A stretch of 64,000 bases of DNA. Source: Excoecaria cochinchinensis (taxonomy: Eukaryota > Streptophyta > Magnoliopsida > Malpighiales > Euphorbiaceae). Shown piece after piece: positions 62,012-64,000 of this stretch; position 1 is the first letter of the stretch; the number at the start of each line of letters is the position of its first letter. The notes beneath the pieces are model-generated. The model was not told the DNA's origin, did no database searches, and worked only from the letters and a program-made list of their open reading frames with translations. Where the stretch lies: NCBI GenBank assembly GCA_947683425.1, contig CANTUQ010000058.1, positions 17,361,501 through 17,425,500 on the forward strand, given 5' to 3'. The position numbers and the translations under genes were made by a program.

Positions 62012-62108
62012 TACAAGGATAAAAAACAGCAGTTGAACATCTCAAAAGAGAAGACAGAAACACTCCAACAGGAGAGACTGCAATTTTTTTCAATCCAAAT
62101 TTTTACCT

Positions 62109-62707
62109 AGTCTAGATTATTATTTGAACTCCTATCTATCCCACTAAAACCTGTAAGTTTCGATATATTATAAATAATTTTATATGTGAGATATGCCTAA
62201 CCTTTTTAAAAAAAATAAAAATTGTTCATTTCAAAGTCTTCACAAATTTGGAAACTATAATGAATCAGAGTTATATACAAGCCTAGGTTTTCAATACATT
62301 AGGATAAATGGGTCATTAGCCCAATAAGTTATTGGCAATAACGGACCTAATTCTTTATAATTTATACATCGCGTTATTACATAAATTATTAAAAAAAGAA
62401 TCGAACCTCTTTAATAGGAAACTTTATTTTGGTTTATTTTTTCCAAAATTTCTCCTTTCATATTCTTATTCTTCAGTTGTCTATTATAATCCGACCCAAT
62501 CGAAATAATTAATAATTGAATTTTAGTAAAATTTATAAATCGAAATCAAATTGAAATTTTAACTAACCGAACTAAATCAATAACAAAATGACTTCGTTTT
62601 AAGAAATTTTGATTTTTTTGAAATTTTAGTTATTAATCAATAATTAAAATTACACTAAATTAATCGAATTATTTCAGTTGGATTTGATTTTTGGTTATAA
62701 TAGAATG
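62109..62707. other. AT-rich intergenic DNA
   Basis: No gene seen. Weak CCGAACTAAATC-like words near 62480-62700 resemble decayed hAT subtermini, but no ends could be placed. Confidence 0.45.
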
Positions 62708-62715
62708 GTGTTAAT

Positions 62716-63965
62716 TAGAGGTGGCAAATTGGGCGGATTTAGGTTGCATCATAAATGAACGGGTTATAAATGTGCCAAAAAATATGAATCATAAATGCTT
62801 TAAATGCCCAAATGAGTTGGGCGGGTTGAGTCAACCCATGGGTTTAAACATTGAATTGATTTTGAAAATTTAGTATAATTTTTCATGTGATCTTGATACT
62901 CCTCCTCAGCACAATAATGATAAATATCTGATAAAATATTATAACAATACGCAAATTGGTTGGATGGCCCAAACGGATTGGGTTGAGGTCTAAATGGGCC
63001 GAGATGTGGATCGACCCTTTTAATCCATTTTTTAACAAAAAATAATTCTAAATATAATAACATAATACTAAAATAACTACTATAAAAAAAATATTGGATC
63101 AAATGGATCGTATGTAGGCTCAAATGGGCTGAGATGTGTATCGATCCATTTGAGCCATTTTTTAATAAAAAATAATTTTAAATATAATAATGGGATATTA
63201 AAACGACTATTATAAAAAAATATTGGTTCAAATGGGTCGGATGCCCCAAACGGGCCGAGTAGAGACCCAAATGGGCTGAAATGTGGATTGACCCATTTGA
63301 TGATGTGTTTGTCTATGTGTGAGCTCAAAATCAATTCTATAATTTTCAAAATAATAAATTAAGCTTTCACAAAACTTTTCAACTCAATTGAAATTCATTT
63401 TCAAGACTAGTTCACTCTAACCGGTCCAATTTGATATTTTTAAATGTTACTGTAAAATTAATTTTTTGCTGTCAAAAGTTTATAAATATTATTATAAGTT
63501 TGTCCATACCCTTAAAATAATTTTTGAAAGTCATTTACTATTTTTAAAGATCCGGTCAAATCTTAATCAAACCGAGATCTCTTAATACGGCCCAGGATTT
63601 TTTCTTATTTTTTACTTTTAAAAATTTATTTAAACTCATTTTCACTTCAAATTTTACCACTGAACTCACCGTTACTAATATTTTCCGATTATCAAATAAA
63701 ATATTTTTTGCCTACAAGAGTAATTTCTACCTCGAGTGCACTATTCATGGGGGGGAAGAAGAAAAAAACTCACAACAACAAAAGAGGAAGAAAGATAGCA
63801 ATAACCCGTTGGGCACATGAGACATGTCCAAACGAATTGAAATTTAGTTGGGTTGTTTTTGGGTTGGTCCAAATAGGCATTCCTTGTATTGAGTTGGATT
63901 TGGGTCTGTTTTTTCTGAGCGGATTGGACGGATTGTTTTGGTTTGGGTCATGTTTGACTGGCCTA
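62716..63965. mobile_element. hAT-like element (1250 bp), relative of the Pack-hAT
   Basis: It starts TAGAGGTGGCAAA, identical to the start at 30640, and ends TTTGACTGGCCTA, a decayed version of the same inverted end. The flanks GTGTTAAT and GTGCTCAT (62708-62715, 63966-63973) agree at 6 of 8 positions. Inside are three degenerate repeats of an AAATGGGCCGAGATGTGGATCGA-like unit (about 62990-63290; motif cut to first part AAATGGGCCGAGATGTGG). The right end shares CCCGTTGGGCA and GGGTTTGGGTT-like words with the Pack-hAT, but PSRP1 is absent. Confidence 0.65.
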
Positions 63966-64000
63966 GTGCTCATCCCTAGAATAGAACAAAATATTATCTC

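Larger units (their letters stand above)
56785..62091 (-). mobile_element. LINE-2: nearly complete L1-type LINE
   Basis: A 17-bp target duplication AATCCAAATTTTTACCT flanks it exactly (56768-56784 and 62092-62108). On the minus strand it has a short leader, ORF1, ORF2 and a 9-base A tail (56785-56793). At 5.3 kb it looks full length. ORF1 has one stop and ORF2 three; otherwise each is a single continuous frame, so it is a young copy. The exact duplication agrees with recent insertion by target-primed reverse transcription. Confidence 0.93.

Overview
This is plant nuclear DNA, most likely from a eudicot. It is AT-rich, has GT-AG introns and carries plant-only families (a PIN-LIKES carrier, a CYP714 P450, a plant RING-H2 ligase). 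There are no organellar or bacterial genes. I see no rRNA, tRNA or CRISPR.

Three host genes look intact. A single-coding-exon RING-H2 E3 ligase lies on + (14292-16010), with an intron in its 5' leader. A ten-exon PIN-LIKES gene closest to PILS6 lies on - (21795-16964, 418 aa) and is tail-to-tail with the ligase. A five-exon CYP714-type P450 lies on - (40717-38304, 527 aa). The P450 sits in a tandem duplication of about 4.2 kb units. Its second copy (54927-42448) is a pseudogene blown apart by transposons.

The rest is nested mobile DNA. 1-12130: a decayed LINE (LINE-1) is cut by an LTR piece that abuts a Mutator-like element carrying a decayed MuDR transposase and a GRF zinc-finger gene. The LINE is cut again by a 2.8 kb solo-LTR-like insertion, which itself holds a hAT-like element. 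22450-37700: gene-poor DNA with a Mutator MITE and three hAT-like elements. One of these (30640-34043) carries the last two exons of a plastid ribosome-hibernation factor (PSRP1) gene, splice sites and frame intact. 41860-55890: the second P450 copy, with an outer CACTA element (43701-52714) in exon 3, an inner CACTA element (45483-51170) inside that, and a hAT-like element in an intron. The inner element carries exon pieces of three unrelated host genes (a DNAJC25-like chaperone, a callose synthase, casein kinase 1), all in the same orientation as a promoter-like first exon of its own. 56785-62091: a nearly complete L1-type LINE (LINE-2) with 17-bp target duplications and only four nonsense codons. 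62716-63965: another hAT-like element.

The most unusual content is gene-fragment capture: a chimeric Pack-CACTA, a Pack-hAT, and a MULE with a passenger gene, all within 64 kb. Element ends were set by eye from terminal repeats and target-site duplications. Gene names rest on recognising family motifs, not on database searches.
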